Shown in pieces: positions 1 to 9,492 of a DNA stretch of 64,000 nucleotides. How positions within the stretch are numbered: the first letter of the stretch is position 1; each line of letters starts with the position of its first letter. The position numbers were made by a program, and so were the translations under genes. The DNA lies in the NCBI RefSeq assembly GCF_031020795.1, contig NZ_JAVHJP010000005.1, forward strand, positions 3,362-67,361, in the 5' to 3' direction. The stretch comes from Hydrogenophaga pseudoflava (lineage in GTDB: Bacteria; Pseudomonadota; Gammaproteobacteria; Burkholderiales; Burkholderiaceae_C). The notes beneath the pieces were generated by a model. It was given only the letters and a program-made list of their open reading frames with translations. It was not told the DNA's origin and ran no database searches.

Positions 1-90
1 ACGCTGCGGCGAGTTTTCCATGGCCGGGCTCTTGGATTTGGTCTTTTCGACCTCCCGGCCGTGGCGCACGAGTTGACTGATGGTTGGCAT
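1..90 (-). CDS. rpsL: 30S ribosomal protein S12, N-terminal fragment cut by the window edge
   Basis: The 30 visible codons start [15 protein letters not shown] and continue to MENSPQR, the conserved N-terminus of bacterial S12, which sits in the decoding centre of the 30S subunit. The full protein is normally about 125 residues, so roughly three quarters lies beyond base 1. In Betaproteobacteria rpsL normally heads the str operon (rpsL-rpsG-fusA-tuf); that operon should follow off-window (inference from family context). A sigma-70-like promoter and a short palindrome lie just upstream. Confidence 0.93.
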   Translation of the reverse strand, partial: MPTISQLVRHGREVEKTKSKSPAMENSPQR

Positions 91-160
91 GAAAGAAACG
101 TCCCTAAACGTTTGATGAGCGAAAAAGCAAAACCCTTCGGAAAATTCCGAAAAGCCCTCT

Positions 161-189
161 ACTGTATCACGGGCCCGGAGAAAGACCAA
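161..189 (-). promoter_or_regulatory. Putative sigma-70 promoter of rpsL with downstream palindrome
   Basis: On the minus strand TTGGTC (189-184), a 17-bp spacer and TACAGT (166-161) form a plausible -35/-10 pair. The predicted start near 154 is followed at once by the 16-bp palindrome TTCGGAATTTTCCGAA (151-136), so the transcript would begin with a small hairpin ahead of the rpsL start at 90. Based on pattern only. Confidence 0.45.
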
Positions 190-222
190 ATCACGGGCTC
201 ATGCACAGCTACGCCACGCTGA

Positions 223-1410
223 TCACTGGATCCAGAGGCGCAATGCGTCCCACGCGCGCCCAAAAACGCCGCTCTCTTCCACAGGTTCCAGAACCGTCAA
301 CGGAACTTCGGCGACCGTTTCGCCAGCCGCCGTGCGCACACGCAGCATCCCCACCTGCTGCCCTTTCAATAGCGGTGCCACCAGAGGGTCCGGACGGGCG
401 ACCTCGGTCTTGAGGCCGGCACCGGTACCTGCAGGAACGGAAACCACCACTCCTTCGGGACGCCCGAGTCTGGCCTGTTCCACGCGTCCCTTCCAAACAC
501 GCGGCGTGACCACCGCCCCGCCGGCAGAACTCAGCCGGACCGCCTCGTAGGCCGTGAACCCCCAGTTCAGCAGCTTCTGGCTCTCAGCGGCGCGCGAGTT
601 CTCGCTTGCCGCCCCGAGCACAACGCTCAGCAGCCTGCGCTGTCCTTCGGCTCCGCTACCCAACAACGCACTGGGGCGGCGCGCCGTCGCGACCAGGCAA
701 TAACCGGCGGCGTCGGTGTGGCCCGTTTTCAGACCGTCCACGGTGGGGTCGCGGAACAGCAGAAGGTTCCGGTTGGTGTCGTTGGCGGCTGGAGTGCCTG
801 GATAGCGGTACCGCTGAATGGCGTAGTACGGCACGTATTCGGGGAAATCGCGCATCAACCGGGTTGCCAGCGTGGCCAGGTCCCGCGCCGTGGTGGTGTG
901 CCCGGGCACGGTGAGGCCTTCCGGATTGCGAAAGCTGCTGGCATTCATGCCAAGGACCTTCGCTTGGCGGTTCATCATCTCGACAAACTGCTCGGCGCTT
1001 CCACCCACCCCTTCGGCCAGGGCCATGGTGGCGTCGTTGCCCGACTGCACGATCATCCCTTTGATGAGATCTTCTACCGGCACCTTCATCTTGGGATCGA
1101 TGAACATGCGGGAGCCCGGCATTTTCCAGGCTCGCTCACTCACCGACAGCGTTTGCTTCAGATCCAGCTTGCCGGACTTGAGCGCGTCGAACACGAGATA
1201 GGCGGTCATCAGCTTGGTCAGCGACGCAGGCTCGACCGGCTTGTCCGCATCCTTGGCAGCGAGAACCTGCCCTGACGACACATCCATAAGGAGATATGCC
1301 CGCGCAGCCACCTCCGGCGGTTGCGGGACGATCGCAGAGGCGGTCAGGTGCCAGCACAGAAAGAAGGCAGCCGCCAGGCTGCCATTACGCAGAATTCGTT
1401 CAAAAAGCAT
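223..1410 (-). CDS. dacC: D-alanyl-D-alanine carboxypeptidase (PBP5/6 type)
   Basis: Periplasmic low-molecular-weight penicillin-binding protein of 395 residues that trims the terminal D-Ala from peptidoglycan stem peptides. All three catalytic motifs of the S11 family are present: SLTK (S63-K66), SGN (about 123-125) and KTG (about 228-230), followed by the beta-rich C-terminal PBP5 domain. Residues 10-26 form a hydrophobic signal peptide after a short basic start. The ATG at 1410 puts the signal peptide in the right place; longer in-frame starts add only low-complexity residues. The choice of dacC over dacA is by general resemblance. It lies upstream of rpsL on the same strand with a separate promoter between them. 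Confidence 0.93.
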   Translation of the reverse strand: MLFERILRNGSLAAAFFLCWHLTASAIVPQPPEVAARAYLLMDVSSGQVLAAKDADKPVEPASLTKLMTAYLVFDALKSGKLDLKQTLSVSERAWKMPGSRMFIDPKMKVPVEDLIKGMIVQSGNDATMALAEGVGGSAEQFVEMMNRQAKVLGMNASSFRNPEGLTVPGHTTTARDLATLATRLMRDFPEYVPYYAIQRYRYPGTPAANDTNRNLLLFRDPTVDGLKTGHTDAAGYCLVATARRPSALLGSGAEGQRRLLSVVLGAASENSRAAESQKLLNWGFTAYEAVRLSSAGGAVVTPRVWKGRVEQARLGRPEGVVVSVPAGTGAGLKTEVARPDPLVAPLLKGQQVGMLRVRTAAGETVAEVPLTVLEPVEESGVFGRAWDALRLWIQ

Positions 1411-1454
1411 GAAATAAAAAAGAAAAAGTGAGGCCCGCAATGAGCGGCCCGAAC

Positions 1455-2078
1455 TCACGCGGGAAGATGCCGCAGCACGAGGTCCCGCAACAAAGGCAAC
1501 TGGCCATGGAAAAAATGACCGCCACCGGGCACCACCAGCACCGGCAAAGCCTGGGGGCGGGCCCACTCCATCACGGACTGCAACGGCACGGTGTCGTCGT
1601 GTTCGCCATGAATGACCAAGGTGCGCAGGCGAAGTTCATCCTGAATTTCGGCCACATCAAAACGGCTGGCCGCCGGACCGACCATCACCACCCGCTGGAT
1701 ATCCCTCCGCCCCTGCAAGGCAGCCACGGCGTGGCTGGCGACAAAGCCACCAAACGAGAATCCCGCGAGACACAGCGGACCATCGGGCGCCTGCGCCTGT
1801 ACGACGGCCAGCATGTCCTGCAACTCGCCGCGCCCCTCATCGTAGACACCCGCACTCGCACCCACGCCCCGGAAATTGAAGCGCACAGCCGTCCAGCCAC
1901 CGAGCACAAAGGCGCGCGCCAGCGTCTGCACCACCTTGTTGGTCAGTGTGCCACCGTGCAGGGGATGCGGATGGGCAATGACCGCCATCCCGCGCGGGGA
2001 ACCCGCAGGACGGTCGATGGCCAGCTCCAGTTGCCCGGAGGGACCCGCCTGAAACAGATGCTCGGTGTGTGCGTTCAC
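1455..2078 (-). CDS. Alpha/beta hydrolase, COG2945-like
   Basis: A 207-residue hydrolase with the N-terminal motif AHPHPLHGGTLTNK typical of this small family, a nucleophile elbow GFSFGG, a candidate acid in HGEHDDTVP and a catalytic His in GGGHFFHG. The start is a GTG at 2078; no ATG fits, and the resulting length matches the family. The substrate is unknown. The next upstream gene on this strand is the ferredoxin at 2114-2455, 35 bp away, so the pair is probably co-transcribed. Confidence 0.82.
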   Translation of the reverse strand: MNAHTEHLFQAGPSGQLELAIDRPAGSPRGMAVIAHPHPLHGGTLTNKVVQTLARAFVLGGWTAVRFNFRGVGASAGVYDEGRGELQDMLAVVQAQAPDGPLCLAGFSFGGFVASHAVAALQGRRDIQRVVMVGPAASRFDVAEIQDELRLRTLVIHGEHDDTVPLQSVMEWARPQALPVLVVPGGGHFFHGQLPLLRDLVLRHLPA

Positions 2079-2113
2079 AGTTGTCGTGCGGCCAGCCCAG
2101 GAATCCGCGCGTG

Positions 2114-2455
2114 TCAGCGTCCCACCTCGGGGGGTGTCCGCAGCCGCTCGACCACCACACCGTCCCGAAGATGCGACTGCACGATCTCGTCGATGTCGTG
2201 CTCGTCCACATAGCTGTACCAGACGGCCTCCGGGTACACCACCGCAATGGGACCGCCGGCGCAGCGGTCCAGGCAACCGGCCTTGTTCACTCGCACCTTG
2301 CCAGGCCCCAGCAGCCCGAGCGCCTTCGACTGGCTCTTGCACCGATCAAAAGCGGCCTGCGCCTTGTGCTGGGCACAGCAGTTTTCGCCGTTGTCGCGCT
2401 GATTCAGGCAAAAAAAGATGTGGCGCTCGTAGTAGGAGGATCGGTTCTCGGACAT
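2114..2455 (-). CDS. (2Fe-2S) thioredoxin-like ferredoxin
   Basis: A 113-residue protein of the thioredoxin-fold [2Fe-2S] ferredoxin family (COG3411). Cys16, Cys26/27, Cys61 and Cys65 (in GCLDRCAGG) are the likely cluster ligands, spaced as in this family. It is presumably a cytoplasmic electron carrier; its partner is not evident here. No Shine-Dalgarno precedes the ATG; instead a -10-like TAGAAT sits exactly 6 nt before it, so the mRNA may be leaderless. Confidence 0.85.
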   Translation of the reverse strand: MSENRSSYYERHIFFCLNQRDNGENCCAQHKAQAAFDRCKSQSKALGLLGPGKVRVNKAGCLDRCAGGPIAVVYPEAVWYSYVDEHDIDEIVQSHLRDGVVVERLRTPPEVGR

Positions 2456-2464
2456 GGCTGGATT

Positions 2465-3589
2465 CTAGTGGTCGACCTGGCGCCCCAAGGGGAGGCGGGT
2501 CACTGCCCGCACCGCGTACACCAGAGCGGCAAACGGCCACAACCAGCCCAGCCACTGCGACAGGCCATGGAAGCGAATGAAGCGCCCCTGCTCCCAGACA
2601 TCCAGCGACTGATCGAAGTAGGCGCTCACCGGCGCTCGATTGAGCAAGCTCAGGGACACCGCCAGCGCCAGCAGCAACCCCACATGGCACACGCGGGATG
2701 GCAAGCTCACCGTGACGAGGGCCACCACCGCGGCACCGCCCATTCCCAGCAGCGCCGGCATGTCCACCCAGGCCCAGGCATGGTCCGGCCCGTACGTCAT
2801 CGCAGCAGAGAGTCCGGCCGCACCGAGCGCCGACACGAGCAGCGCGATCATCAGCACCACTCTGCGCCCGGGCACCGGCACATCCGCATAGCCGAGCATC
2901 AGCGGCGCCAGCAAACCCAGCGCCACGCACAAGGCCTGAGCCAGCGGGCTCAGCGGCACGGCCGCTTCTGCTTGCATGGGCAGCCACACCAGGAAGGGCG
3001 TGTCCGCCAGCAGGCCGGACAACACCTGCTCAAGCTGCACCCAGACCTGCCCAAGACCGAACGGCACCGACACCGGATACAGCAAGGCAAACGGCCAGAG
3101 AGCCAGCAATACCAGTGATCCATGGGCATGGGGCGCGAACCAGTGCCGGCGGAAATGGGTCCACTGGCGCATCACACCCAGCCGCTCCAACAGCCAGGCG
3201 ATGCACACGCCCAGCCCCCCGCCTGCGATGTTCAGCCCGAGGTCGAGGTTCGATGGCACCCGCATGGGCAGCAGGTTCTGCAAGGTCTCCAGCAGCAGCG
3301 ACAGCAGAGCCGGCAACAGCAGCGCCAGGACCCAGGCCCAGCGTCCCCAGCCGGAGCGCAACAGCCCCAGTGCAACCAGAAACCCCAGCGGCATGTAGCC
3401 CACCAGGTTGGCCATGACATCGAACTTCGTCCAATACCGGGGGAGGGGCGCGTCCAGAAACGCCCACGCAGAGCCGGCCGGCCACCGCCACCCATCGAAG
3501 GGGTAGAGGCTGGCGTACACGACCAGCGCAGCAAACAGCAGCGACAGCGGGATGGCGGAGGATCGGCTCGCCACGGCGCCCGGGGTCAT
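2465..3589 (-). CDS. VanZ family integral membrane protein
   Basis: A 374-residue protein with many hydrophobic helices. The first 130 residues resemble VanZ-like domains (a helix ending in LYPFDGW, then a predicted DVMANLVGYMPLGF segment), and several further membrane helices follow. No enzymatic motif is visible. Its ATG overlaps the hemJ stop codon (ATGA at 3589), so the two are translationally coupled. The function of this long VanZ class is unknown; a role in haem handling would be only a guess from position. Confidence 0.75.
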   Translation of the reverse strand: MTPGAVASRSSAIPLSLLFAALVVYASLYPFDGWRWPAGSAWAFLDAPLPRYWTKFDVMANLVGYMPLGFLVALGLLRSGWGRWAWVLALLLPALLSLLLETLQNLLPMRVPSNLDLGLNIAGGGLGVCIAWLLERLGVMRQWTHFRRHWFAPHAHGSLVLLALWPFALLYPVSVPFGLGQVWVQLEQVLSGLLADTPFLVWLPMQAEAAVPLSPLAQALCVALGLLAPLMLGYADVPVPGRRVVLMIALLVSALGAAGLSAAMTYGPDHAWAWVDMPALLGMGGAAVVALVTVSLPSRVCHVGLLLALAVSLSLLNRAPVSAYFDQSLDVWEQGRFIRFHGLSQWLGWLWPFAALVYAVRAVTRLPLGRQVDH

Positions 3590-4017
3590 CAGAACGGCTT
3601 GACGACCACCAACACGACCACCAGCACCAGCATGATCACCGGCGCCTCGTTGAACCACCGGAACCACACATGATGGCGGCGGTTGGCATTGGTCCTGAAA
3701 GTCTTCAGAAGCCGCCCGCACGCGTGGTGATAGCCCAGGATCAGGACCACCAGGAGCAGCTTGGCGTGCATCCACCCGTTGCCGGCGCCAAGCCCGATCC
3801 CGTATCCCAGCCAGAGCCAAAGCCCCAGGACCAAGGCAGGAACGGCCAGCATGGTGGTGAAACGGAAGAGCTTTTCAGCCATCAGCATCAACCGTTCACG
3901 CTCGGCCACGCTTTCAGGCGGCACCATGGCCAGGTTCACGAAGATGCGGGGCAGATAGAACAGGCCCGCAAACCAGCTGGCGATGAAGACGATGTGGAAG
4001 GATTTGACCCAGAGCAT
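3589..4017 (-). CDS. hemJ: Protoporphyrinogen IX oxidase HemJ (CopD/UPF0093 family)
   Basis: A 142-residue, four-helix membrane protein. The opening MLWVKSFHIVFIASWFAG with His8, the FYLPR segment and the terminal tryptophan/lysine-rich region match HemJ, the oxygen-independent enzyme that oxidises protoporphyrinogen IX to protoporphyrin IX in many proteobacteria lacking HemG/HemY. hemB, an early haem-pathway gene, lies 1.6 kb away on the other strand. The start has no Shine-Dalgarno; a -10-like TAAACT lies exactly 6 nt before the ATG. Confidence 0.85.
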   Translation of the reverse strand: MLWVKSFHIVFIASWFAGLFYLPRIFVNLAMVPPESVAERERLMLMAEKLFRFTTMLAVPALVLGLWLWLGYGIGLGAGNGWMHAKLLLVVLILGYHHACGRLLKTFRTNANRRHHVWFRWFNEAPVIMLVLVVVLVVVKPF

Positions 4018-4068
4018 GCGGGCAGTTTATCTGCGCTTCGCAACCAAGGATCCCCTGCCGAAGGGCAG

Positions 4069-4097
4069 AAAAAAAACCCGGCCCACAGGGCCGGGTT
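4069..4097 (-). terminator. Strong rho-independent terminator
   Basis: A 10-bp stem (AACCCGGCCC / GGGCCGGGTT) with a 3-nt loop, followed on the minus strand by a run of eight T. It lies downstream of the gene ending at 4271 and upstream of hemJ, so it ends either that gene's transcript or a short independent RNA. Confidence 0.85.
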
Positions 4098-4174
4098 AGG
4101 AAGCCTTTTTGCTGTCACACACTAAGGCACCCGCTCAGGGAGGAAAAGCGGGGAGCGGCCCGAGAGCACGCTCA
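4069..4174 (-). ncRNA. Candidate small RNA of about 105 nt
   Basis: In the gap between the gene ending at 4271 and hemJ, the minus strand has TTCACA (4209-4204), a 17-bp spacer and TAACAT (4186-4181), a good sigma-70 pair, and then the strong terminator about 80 nt later. A perfect 16-bp palindrome, CTGTCAGATCTGACAG (4218-4233), is centred about 52 bp upstream of the predicted start, where an activator or repressor could bind. The predicted RNA also contains a 17-codon frame beginning at its second or third base. Nothing here matches an RNA family I know, so this is inferred from architecture alone. It could instead be an attenuator-like leader of hemJ. Confidence 0.4.
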
Positions 4175-4270
4175 TTGCTGATGTTACAACAAAACACATC
4201 GGCTGTGAAGCGCAACACTGTCAGATCTGACAGGGATTGCAGGCTAAGCCCGGACATGAACCCAAAAGGG

Positions 4271-5401
4271 TTACATCATCTTGGCCAATTCGAACATCAC
4301 GGCCGTTCCCAGCGCTTCGCGGATGTTCCCGCGGCCCACCTTGGCCATCGAAAACTCGCCGAACCCAGACATGTCGAACGAACTGTCGTCGGGCGAAATC
4401 TCCACGAACGGAAACTCGAACACCTCGCGCAGCAACTCGTCGCGGAACCGGTCGAATTCGTCGTCCTTGAGCTCCGAGTCCACCACGATCAGGTTGGGCA
4501 TTCGGGCCTTGACTGCGTCCCGGGCCTGCTGGAAGTCCACCACGCTGTCGGAGGTGATGCCGATTTCGCGCAGGGCGTCCCGCACATCGGCCCGGATCTG
4601 AAGGCTGGGAGAGATCGTGAGCACATAGGTGCCCGAGAGCGACTTAAACATCGACGAATGCTCGTCCGACAGGTCGACGGTCGAAATGCCGTCCACCGCC
4701 TGCACAACGGTGCGGCTGAACATGGCCGTGAAACTGACGCCTTCGGCGGTGACGTTGCGCTCGAGGTCGATGCCGCCCGACGCAGTGGCAATCTGGCGAA
4801 TCAGCATCCAGCTCAGACTGTCGGACGATGTGCTGCTCGAAGGCGGCACCCCATCGTTGGCTACGCGAATCTGAAGGCGCGCATGCTGCGGCCAGGCGTT
4901 GAGGTCCACACGCACGTCCACCCGGTTGCCGAAGGGAAGCCCCCAGTCAAGCACCGCATTGACGAAGGAATGCGCCAAGGTCGGGTCAATCAGCACCTCG
5001 ACCGGTTTGAGCTTGCGGCGCAGGGCAATGCCCAGGATGCCCAGTTCCTGTTTCCGCTCCTGCAGCACACCCTCCACCAGATCGGCCATGTTCACCTTCT
5101 CGTGCGACTGGCGGATGCGCCCCCCATACAGGCGATGGATCTGCTGGGCACTGAGCCCGGCCAGCTTGATGCGCTCGGCCGGGATGTTCAGCGCCCGGTG
5201 CTCCATCTTCGTGATGCGGCCTTTGGCCAGCAGCTGGTCGATCTGGTTCTGGAGGTTGCTCACCCCTTCGGTGAACTGGTCGGCCAGCGCCGAAACCAGC
5301 TCCTGCCAGTGATCCTCCAGCTTCCATGCATCGGCCTCGGCCGGGGCGCCCGGCTTGGGCTGGGAGGTCTGGGTCGGTGGGCTGGATCTGGTGGGCTGCA
5401 T
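4271..5401 (-). CDS. Degenerate histidine-kinase-like protein with C-terminal receiver-like domain
   Basis: About 376 residues. Residues 30-130 look like a helical dimerisation region. Residues about 130-240 resemble a HATPase fold (VANDGV in place of the G1 box, then an IRQIATASGGIDLE stretch and GVSFTAMF). Residues about 250-376 resemble a receiver (LTISPSLQIRADVRDAL, LIVVDSE, SMAKV). No canonical H-box, N-box or glycine-rich lid is visible, so kinase activity is doubtful. The start chosen is the ATG opening MQPTRSS; upstream in-frame starts add an unlikely basic leader. A hypothetical regulator; no partner is adjacent. Confidence 0.6.
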   Translation of the reverse strand: MQPTRSSPPTQTSQPKPGAPAEADAWKLEDHWQELVSALADQFTEGVSNLQNQIDQLLAKGRITKMEHRALNIPAERIKLAGLSAQQIHRLYGGRIRQSHEKVNMADLVEGVLQERKQELGILGIALRRKLKPVEVLIDPTLAHSFVNAVLDWGLPFGNRVDVRVDLNAWPQHARLQIRVANDGVPPSSSTSSDSLSWMLIRQIATASGGIDLERNVTAEGVSFTAMFSRTVVQAVDGISTVDLSDEHSSMFKSLSGTYVLTISPSLQIRADVRDALREIGITSDSVVDFQQARDAVKARMPNLIVVDSELKDDEFDRFRDELLREVFEFPFVEISPDDSSFDMSGFGEFSMAKVGRGNIREALGTAVMFELAKMM

Positions 5402-5584
5402 GACGGTGCTCTTGAGTGAAAGATTCCTGCGGCGCTCCGGATGGCGCAGGAAGATCGGTATTTTCGTATTACCAGGAGGTGAACATTTCTCCAAGGTGTT
5501 CTCAATCATCGGGCTTTTTTTACGGTTTGCAACAACCGTCCGGTCAGGATGCGCCGGTGCCATCGCAAATTACTGCACGGTTGA

Positions 5585-6607
<1,023 letters not shown>

Positions 6608-6621
6608 GGCGGGTCCGGGGC

Positions 6622-7743
6622 ATGCGCGTCTTTCACATCCAGACGACCTCGGTCACCGAGTCCGACGCGCTGCCCGCGCATCCGCCGGCCAGCGGGTTCA
6701 TCTGGATCGCCTGCGGCCGGCGGGAGTTCGAACTTGAACAAGGCCACGTGCAGTCCACGCTGCAGGCGCTGGGCAGCGTGCCGATGGTGGACCTGCACGT
6801 CTCCGATCTGCTGAACAACCAGCTGCCCTCGCACTTCGACTACACCTCGCAGTACGACCTGCTGGTGTTCAGGCGCCTGGCGGCCGGCCACAGCGAAACC
6901 GACCTTTCCCATCCCGGCCAGGTGCTCACGCAGCCCACCCGGCGCGGCGGCCCGCCGGTGCTGCGCCGCATCGACACCAGCCCGGTGGGCTTCGCCGTCT
7001 TCGACCACGTCCTGCTCACCGTGCACCCGGCCGGCTGCACGGTGCTCGATCACTACGCCACGCGCCTGCTGGCCGCAGGCACAAGCGCCGCGCGTGCGGC
7101 CGGCGTGAACCTGCCCGCCGGCCCCGCCGACCTGATGCTGCGCATCGTCAACCAGATGGTCGACGGCTATCTGGAGTTGCGGCGCGAGCTCACACGCCAG
7201 CTGGACCACTGGCAGGCCGAGCTGCTGCACCCGTCCACCCGATTCACCAACTGGGGCTCTCTGCTGGACGCCCGCATCTCGCTGCACCAGCTCGACGAGA
7301 TCTGCGAAGACCAGCGCGCCGCCATCCAGGACTGGATCGAGGCGCTCGCGGGCTGGGAGGTGGTCGAGGGGAAAAGCGACCACTTCGGCGGCCACAAGGG
7401 CCTGGAGCTGCTCAAGGTGCGCAGCCGCGATGTGCTGGAGCACATCGAACGGGTGATTCACCATGTGCGGCGGCTGGAGCAGAACGCCGAAACCGCGGTG
7501 CAGATGCACTTCTCGGCGCAGAGCAACCGCACCAACGACATCATGCGCACGCTCACTGCGCTGACCGCCATCTTCCTGCCGCTGAACCTGATCGCGGGCA
7601 TCTTCGGCATGAACTTCGAGTTCATCCCGCTGCTGCACGACAACGCCGGCTTCTGGTGGGCCATGGGGTCGATGGTCCTGATCGCCGCCGGCCTGAGCGT
7701 GGTGTTCTGGCGCAAGCGCTACCTGGCGCGCAGCGGGCGCTGA
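6622..7743 (+). CDS. corA: CorA-family magnesium/divalent cation transporter
   Basis: A 373-residue protein with a long cytoplasmic N-terminal domain, a long helix (about 215-300) and two C-terminal membrane helices. The signature loop between them reads IFGMNFEFIPLL, matching the CorA GMN selectivity motif. Inner-membrane channel for Mg2+ or related cations. It starts 14 bp after hemB and probably shares its transcript. No Mg-sensing leader is visible upstream. Confidence 0.93.
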   Translation: MRVFHIQTTSVTESDALPAHPPASGFIWIACGRREFELEQGHVQSTLQALGSVPMVDLHVSDLLNNQLPSHFDYTSQYDLLVFRRLAAGHSETDLSHPGQVLTQPTRRGGPPVLRRIDTSPVGFAVFDHVLLTVHPAGCTVLDHYATRLLAAGTSAARAAGVNLPAGPADLMLRIVNQMVDGYLELRRELTRQLDHWQAELLHPSTRFTNWGSLLDARISLHQLDEICEDQRAAIQDWIEALAGWEVVEGKSDHFGGHKGLELLKVRSRDVLEHIERVIHHVRRLEQNAETAVQMHFSAQSNRTNDIMRTLTALTAIFLPLNLIAGIFGMNFEFIPLLHDNAGFWWAMGSMVLIAAGLSVVFWRKRYLARSGR

Positions 7744-7760
7744 CAGCGCCGGGAACCGGG

Positions 7761-8678
7761 TCAGGGCCGGCCGTTGCCGTGCGGCACGCCGAACAGCGTC
7801 GCCGCGTTGTCCCAGGCGATGCGGCGAGCCACGCCAGCGGGCAGACCGCCCAGCCAGAGCCGGTAGGACTGCATCAGCTCGTCGTAATAGAGCCAGCGCT
7901 GGTTGACCCAGGTGTCCGACCCGATCACGAAGCGTTCAGGGTACTTCAGCAGCAGGCTGCGCCACTCCGGGCACAGCTGCCCGTCGCCGCAGGTGAGCCC
8001 GGGGCGGTAGGACAGCTCGCCCATCAGCTGGGGGTAGCGCGCCATCAGGGCGTCGACGCGTTCGACGGGAGCGCCGCCAATGCCCGTGTGGGCCCAGATC
8101 AGCCGCATCTTCTGCCCCTGGCTCGGCGTTGCGGCCATCAGCAGGTCGATCGCCACATCGTCCACATGGGCCAGCACCGCCAGCTGCTTCTCCTCGGCCA
8201 GCGCCATCAGGCGCCGCGCCACCGGCCCGTGGGCATTGGCGCTGTCATAGAGATGGAATTCGCCCAGACCGCGGTAGGGACCGGCCGGTGTGCCGCGCGC
8301 CAGTTCGGAGTTCACGAGTTCCACGATGCTCTCGTCCCGGAACCAGCCGCTGTAGTCGGCCCGGTCGCGGTACAGGCGCACAAAGGGCACCACGGTCACG
8401 CCCGCCGCACGCGTGGCGTCGCGGGCGCTGGCCAGGGCGCGGGTGCCGGCGTTGGGGCGCGAATTGGCCAGCACGGCGCGCACGCCGTTGCGCTGCATGC
8501 GGGCCAGCACATCGGCCAGCGGGTGCGGGCAGGCCGGGTCGGGCACGTCGTGCACGCAGGCCTCGTCGTTGTAGTGCAGGTGCGCATCGAACAGCGGCCC
8601 CGCATACGGTGTCTGCGCCATGGCAGGGGCCGTGCCACAGGCCACCCACAGCAGGCCTCGTCGCAGCAGGCTGCGCAT
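7761..8678 (-). CDS. Secreted amidohydrolase-family protein
   Basis: A 305-residue protein with a signal peptide ([15 protein letters not shown], cleavage near AMAQ). It contains DAHLHYND, the HxH metal motif of TIM-barrel amidohydrolases, then LAHVDD, WAHTG and FVIGSDTW, which supply the other expected His/Asp ligands. It is likely a periplasmic metal-dependent hydrolase of the COG2159 type. Substrate unknown. It begins 7 bp after the dienelactone-hydrolase-like gene, so the two form an operon. Confidence 0.78.
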   Translation of the reverse strand: MRSLLRRGLLWVACGTAPAMAQTPYAGPLFDAHLHYNDEACVHDVPDPACPHPLADVLARMQRNGVRAVLANSRPNAGTRALASARDATRAAGVTVVPFVRLYRDRADYSGWFRDESIVELVNSELARGTPAGPYRGLGEFHLYDSANAHGPVARRLMALAEEKQLAVLAHVDDVAIDLLMAATPSQGQKMRLIWAHTGIGGAPVERVDALMARYPQLMGELSYRPGLTCGDGQLCPEWRSLLLKYPERFVIGSDTWVNQRWLYYDELMQSYRLWLGGLPAGVARRIAWDNAATLFGVPHGNGRP

Positions 8679-8685
8679 GCCGGCC

Positions 8686-9369
8686 TCAGCCCAGGTGCTG
8701 TGCAAAGAAGGCGAGCGTGCGCTCCCGTGCGAGCGCGGCCGATGGTGCGTCCCAGGCACCGCGCTGGTCACAGTTGAAACCGTGGTGCGCCGGGTAGAGG
8801 TGTACTGCCACACCGGGGTGCGCCCGGCGGAACGCCTCCACGCCCTCCAGCGGAATCCAGCGGTCCTGCTCGGCAAAGTGCGCCAGCGTCGGCACCTGCG
8901 CCTGGCGTGCCACCTCGTCCGGGGTGGTCATGCCGCCGCCGTAGTAGGGCACGGCCGCCGAGAGTCCGTGCAGCGTGCAGGCGGCCCGCCAGGTCAACAG
9001 GCCGCCCCAGCAGTAGCCCACGATGCCGACCTTGCCGCCCAGCGCCGCATGGTCGATGGCGGCCTGGATGTCGGCCATCACACCGGGCGCCGGCAGGGCC
9101 TCGACCGCGGTCTTCAGCGCCATGCCCTGGCCCATGTCGGCTTCGGTGTAGCCCAGCTCGACACCGGCCTGGACCCGGTGGAAGGTGGAGGGCGCAACCA
9201 CGAGGTAGCCCTCGGCGGCGTAGCCGTCGGCCACCGCGCGGATGTGGCTGTTGACGCCGAAGATCTCCTGCAGAACGACCACACCGCCCCGGGGCTGGCC
9301 GGCAGGGTGTGCGACGTAGGCGGGACAATGGCCTCCGTCGGCCGAAGCGAGTTGAACAAAGCTGCCCAT
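8686..9369 (-). CDS. Dienelactone hydrolase family protein
   Basis: A 227-residue alpha/beta hydrolase with a cysteine nucleophile in GYCWGG, the acid in EQDRWIP and the histidine in HHGFN, i.e. the Cys-Asp-His triad of the dienelactone hydrolase family. The ATG at 9369 follows GGAGACTTC, a usable ribosome site. The true substrate cannot be read from sequence. No chlorocatechol ortho-cleavage genes accompany it, so it is probably a general carboxylic ester or lactone hydrolase. Confidence 0.87.
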   Translation of the reverse strand: MGSFVQLASADGGHCPAYVAHPAGQPRGGVVVLQEIFGVNSHIRAVADGYAAEGYLVVAPSTFHRVQAGVELGYTEADMGQGMALKTAVEALPAPGVMADIQAAIDHAALGGKVGIVGYCWGGLLTWRAACTLHGLSAAVPYYGGGMTTPDEVARQAQVPTLAHFAEQDRWIPLEGVEAFRRAHPGVAVHLYPAHHGFNCDQRGAWDAPSAALARERTLAFFAQHLG

Positions 9370-9492
9370 GAAGTCTCCGAACGATGAAGTGGGCAGGTCC
9401 GGTGCGCGACGGGTGCGCAACCCGGCCTGCGTTAAGTTTCGACAGGTGCGTGTTGTAACCGCAAAAGTGACAGAGCGTCAGGAGGGTGCAGG

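Noticed and set aside
6608-6621. Possible Mg-responsive leader before corA.
   Set aside because: Only 14 bp separate hemB and corA, too short for a riboswitch.
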